Shown one piece after another: positions 4,554-6,904 of a stretch of 6,904 nt of DNA. Source of the DNA: Blastocatellia bacterium. Its GTDB lineage: Bacteria > Acidobacteriota > Blastocatellia > Pyrinomonadales > Pyrinomonadaceae. The notes beneath the pieces are model-generated. The model worked only from the letters and a program-made list of their open reading frames with translations, was not told the DNA's origin and searched no databases. The position numbers and the translations under genes were made by a program. Every line of letters begins with the position of its first letter. Within the stretch, counting starts at the first letter, position 1. The stretch is taken from positions 1-6,904 of the forward strand of contig PSRF01000075.1 in assembly GCA_003175865.1 (NCBI GenBank), read 5' to 3'.

Positions 4554-6656
4554 CTAATTGCCGCATTCGGTTCCGTTGTGAGGCGCAGAAAGCCCGAAGC
4601 GCAACTGGTATTCCGTTGAGTTAAGAAATGAACAGGTCACTAAGCGAGCAGCTTCAGTGTCGCGTAGCGGTTTGTTTTTAAGCACGGTCAGCCAAGAAGC
4701 AAATCCATTTTCGTCCGGATCTCGTTTCAAATAACTGAAATACTGGGCCTGTACGAAGGCTTGATTATATGCAGCATCAGCGAATGTCTGATTCGCAACG
4801 ACGCGAATCAGTATGGCTGCTCGGCCTCTTGGTGTTCCATCAAATAACTTGATCAAGTTGGTACGCTCCGAGGCCAGATCTGCACCGGATGACTGTTTGA
4901 CTGAACTGACAATGCCATCAACAAACTGAACCCCGCTCGTGTTGACGCCAAACTTCTGTTCGAACTCCGATCGCCGCGTGAAACTGATGACAAACTTTGA
5001 ACGTGTCTCTTCCTGAGCTGGATTTGAACCGGACATGGTCGCTCTGTCAGTCTCGAACTCCGTGAGTCGAGGACGCCGGCTGAGTCCTGCTAGATACAAA
5101 CCATCGATAAATAACGCGTCAGGTTGCAACGCATTTTGCAAAAACAGACTCGTCGAAATGTCGAGGCGACGTGAACGCAAGCAATCCGCGCGAATACCAC
5201 ATTGTCCAAATTGCGCCGAGAACTTTTCGATAGCATCTCGATCCGGCGGCTGGCCAAGTAGATCTGAGTATTGTTGCGTCACGAAGAATCGCGCATCATC
5301 GATCGGATTCACGACCGCGTACAGGGCTCCCGGATCAATTGTGATAGCACCCGGAACGTAAGCTGTCTCACCAGAGTTTGATTGAAGTCGCAACGTGTAG
5401 TCTCCAAAGGGAGCGCTCGGAGCCACGGTTACGTCAAAACTGATCACGGGAAACGGTGTAGAAAGTTGTTCGCGAGTCAGACTCGATGGATCGACGGTGA
5501 AATACGGTGACGCGACACTGATACTCGTGCCAGGTACTTGATCAATTCCTGCACCCCCTACGTAGATCTTCACTCGCTTGCCGGCTTCAACTGGCAATGG
5601 AACCGAACTCAATTCACCTGAGAGACCTATCCAACGTGGAGAAAGAGTCGTTGGCGCGTTCTGTGGAAGGAGATTGTAGTTGAGCGGAGTAACTGAGTCT
5701 GACTTAACGTTCAGCTTACTGGAAACTTCGACACTGCGAAGGTTCTTGGAATCAGATTCATCTCGCGGAGCTGCGAGCACTCGATATTGGTCGGCTGTCA
5801 ATCCCTCCAAACTGTAAGAGCCATCTTCTGCAGTTATGCTGCTCGCGATTACTCGACCCGTAGCAATACTTTCCGCCCACACGTTGAACGTTTGTCGCGG
5901 TCCAAGCGTGGTAGGTGTCAGATTATCAATCAGGCGCCCCTCGATTTTTGCGAGGTGTGATTTCGGACCATACAGACTGCGTACACGTTGTCGATCATCT
6001 TCACTCAAGGTGCGTTCTGTAAATGCGGGCAGCCCATAGGTCCCGTTGAATCCCTGGCGGCTTTGCATAGTTGAAGCAAGAACTGCCGAATGATCGAGAC
6101 CAAGCAAATGTCCGATTTCATGGGTGAAAGTGGCTTCTAAATCGTAAGTGCCTGGTGTCCCGTCTGTAGAGAACTGTAGGTCAGCACCCTCTTCGGTTCG
6201 TGGTCTGGGATTAATAGAGATGTCGGCCTCAGCGATTGCCCCGGTTTCCGGATCAAAAAAGACGCGGGTTCGAGCGGTTGTTGAATCAGCATTGAATGAT
6301 TCGTTTTCCAGAGTGTCTGCGACAGTGATCAAACTCACGCCATCGCCTCCCGATGCTGGACTGACTGATGTTAAGTTGGACCAGGAAACGACGAAATTCA
6401 GGTTTGCCATTGAGGACCAACGAGACAGTGCTCGTCGAGCGGCACCAGCGACATCACTTCCAACTTTGATATTGGGTCCAGGATTATTCAGCGAAGTTGA
6501 AAACGCCAGTTGAATTGTTCTCTGCGGCCATTTGAGCGGTGCTGACGTTTGTGTGACCGGATCAATTTCAGAGGAGTCGCGTGTTTCGAGTCGTACAGGC
6601 GAGCCCGGACGCAAGAACAAGGTAAGGATAATGGTGGTTATGATCGGAAACTTCAT
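4554..6656 (-). CDS. Secreted matrixin-like zinc metalloprotease with regulatory beta domain and two DUF4214-like repeats
   Basis: The protein has 700 residues. The N-terminus (MKFPIITTIILTLFL) is a short export signal or anchor with no obvious A-x-A cleavage site. Residues about 40-232 are a matrixin-type (M10) catalytic domain: the zinc site HEIGHLLGLDH gives His179, His183 and His189 with catalytic Glu180; STM at 195-197 fits the Met-turn; LSEDDRQRVRSLYG (217-230) is the usual end of the domain. No cysteine-switch propeptide is visible. Residues about 235-320 resemble a carboxypeptidase-regulatory-like beta domain (TAEDGSYSLEGLTADQYRV), and about 335-445 another beta-sandwich. The tail holds two DUF4214-like units, starting near FFVTQQYSDLLGQPPD (457-472, with Cys486 and Cys492) and AQYFSYLKRDPDENGFASWL (637-656). 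It should cleave proteins outside the cytoplasm; the target is unknown. The ATG at 6656 is the only start before an in-frame TAA at 6732-6734, yet it lacks a Shine-Dalgarno sequence. Confidence 0.93.
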   Translation of the reverse strand: MKFPIITTIILTLFLRPGSPVRLETRDSSEIDPVTQTSAPLKWPQRTIQLAFSTSLNNPGPNIKVGSDVAGAARRALSRWSSMANLNFVVSWSNLTSVSPASGGDGVSLITVADTLENESFNADSTTARTRVFFDPETGAIAEADISINPRPRTEEGADLQFSTDGTPGTYDLEATFTHEIGHLLGLDHSAVLASTMQSRQGFNGTYGLPAFTERTLSEDDRQRVRSLYGPKSHLAKIEGRLIDNLTPTTLGPRQTFNVWAESIATGRVIASSITAEDGSYSLEGLTADQYRVLAAPRDESDSKNLRSVEVSSKLNVKSDSVTPLNYNLLPQNAPTTLSPRWIGLSGELSSVPLPVEAGKRVKIYVGGAGIDQVPGTSISVASPYFTVDPSSLTREQLSTPFPVISFDVTVAPSAPFGDYTLRLQSNSGETAYVPGAITIDPGALYAVVNPIDDARFFVTQQYSDLLGQPPDRDAIEKFSAQFGQCGIRADCLRSRRLDISTSLFLQNALQPDALFIDGLYLAGLSRRPRLTEFETDRATMSGSNPAQEETRSKFVISFTRRSEFEQKFGVNTSGVQFVDGIVSSVKQSSGADLASERTNLIKLFDGTPRGRAAILIRVVANQTFADAAYNQAFVQAQYFSYLKRDPDENGFASWLTVLKNKPLRDTEAARLVTCSFLNSTEYQLRFGLSAPHNGTECGN

Positions 6657-6765
6657 TTGAAAAATTGGGGAGGAGGCTGTTTTTGCGCTTGGGATGACCG
6701 GACAAAGGTCGCATCCGGCTATTGAGACATGTTAGCACGCTTCCGAGGTGTCGGATACGGTTTTA

Positions 6766-6783
6766 GGTCTTTGGTCTTTGGTC
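6766..6783. repeat. Tandem heptamer repeat in the protease upstream region
   Basis: GGTCTTT is repeated head to tail at 6766-6772 and 6773-6779, followed by a partial GGTC (6780-6783). It lies about 110-127 bp upstream of the protease ATG and just after the terminator of the upstream gene. It may be a simple slippage repeat or a regulator site. The rest of the 6657-6790 spacer shows no ORF and no convincing promoter; a lone TAACAT near 6728-6733 (minus strand) is only a weak -10 candidate. Confidence 0.5.
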
Positions 6784-6790
6784 AAATCAA

Positions 6791-6824
6791 GCAAGCAAAA
6801 GGCCCGCGCGCCTGCACGGGCCTT
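6791..6824 (-). terminator. Intrinsic terminator of the gene entering from the right edge
   Basis: Read on the minus strand, AAGGCCCG (6817-6824) pairs perfectly with CGGGCCTT (6799-6806) around a 10-base loop. The stem runs into TTTTGCTTGCTT. The T-rich side is on the minus strand only, which sets the direction. It begins 23 bp after the TAG at 6848-6850, supporting that stop codon, and separates the upstream gene from the protease. Confidence 0.7.
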
Positions 6825-6847
6825 CTCAATCCAAACCAGGCTTGTCG

Positions 6848-6904
6848 CTAATTGATCGTTATGTGCGGCGCCGTATCCGATGGTCGACTACTGATAGGCA
6901 ACCC
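6848..6904 (-). CDS. C-terminal end of an unidentified protein (5' part outside window)
   Basis: In one minus-strand frame the last visible residues are LPISSRPSDTAPHITIN followed by TAG at 6848-6850. The frame was preferred because an intrinsic terminator for the same strand begins 23 bp downstream and the sequence is open to the window edge. A second minus-strand frame is also open, ending at a TAA near 6862-6864, so the choice is not certain. Too little is present to name a family. Confidence 0.4.
   Translation of the reverse strand, partial: GLPISSRPSDTAPHITIN

Noticed and set aside
5035..5361. Open plus-strand frame of 108 codons
   Set aside because: It is antisense to the DUF4214 region of the metalloprotease; its Arg/Ser/Cys-rich product shows no domain.
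6148..6513. Open plus-strand frame of 121 codons
   Set aside because: It is antisense to the catalytic domain of the metalloprotease, including the region just before the zinc site, which is clearly the real coding frame.
6698..6718. CCGGA...TCCGG hairpin in the protease leader
   Set aside because: A 5-bp stem with an 11-base loop is too weak to be called a riboswitch or attenuator on its own.
6838..6847. GGCTTGTCGC resembling the arm of the inverted-repeat element at 3357-3376
   Set aside because: Only about 8 bases match (GCTTGTCG) and there is no partner arm, so it is not a second copy.
6751..6880. 10-bp inverted repeat TCGGATACGG (6751-6760) and CCGTATCCGA (6871-6880)
   Set aside because: One arm is in the probable coding tail at the right edge and the arms are 110 bp apart; a match this short is not far from chance.

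Overview
All recognisable genes lie on the minus strand. They are described here from right (upstream) to left (downstream). The window looks like a mid-GC bacterial chromosome, most likely Acidobacteriota and perhaps the Blastocatellia/Pyrinomonadaceae side. That guess rests on a secreted matrixin-type protease ending in two DUF4214-like repeats with the CG...C signature, a pairing I associate with that phylum, together with a long secreted DPP-IV homologue. It is an inference from protein architecture, as no rRNA or other phylogenetic marker is present.

Layout. At the right edge (6848-6904) is a probable C-terminal scrap of an upstream gene, followed by a good intrinsic terminator (6791-6824). 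A spacer with tandem GGTCTTT heptamers leads into a 700-residue secreted zinc metalloprotease (4554-6656). After an 88-bp gap carrying two copies of TTAACGATGA comes a 332-residue SAM methyltransferase with an N-terminal Trm112-like zinc ribbon (3467-4465, TTG start). Next is a 274-residue ABC-2 permease of the Wzm/KpsM/TagG polysaccharide-exporter family (2529-3353). The gap between methyltransferase and permease is filled almost exactly by a MITE-like inverted-repeat element (3352-3467), one arm of which contains the permease start codon. A small one-helix membrane protein (2268-2459) follows, with a GC-rich inverted repeat across its start. A long DPP-IV family serine peptidase begins at 2138 and runs off the left edge; its signal peptide, catalytic Ser and catalytic Asp are visible, but the part with the catalytic His lies outside.

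How the genes may work together. The methyltransferase and permease are plausible partners in making and exporting a methylated surface glycan, but the ATPase subunit (Wzt) is not in the window. The two flanking peptidases are predicted to be secreted. They probably act on extracellular or periplasmic peptides and need not belong to the same system. The lack of a clear terminator between the protease and the DPP-IV gene permits, but does not prove, cotranscription.

I see no CRISPR array, tRNA, rRNA, phage gene, transposase or recognisable defence system. The most unusual items are non-coding: the MITE-like element overlapping the permease start, the start-spanning inverted repeat of the small ORF, and the tandem decamer upstream of the DPP-IV gene.
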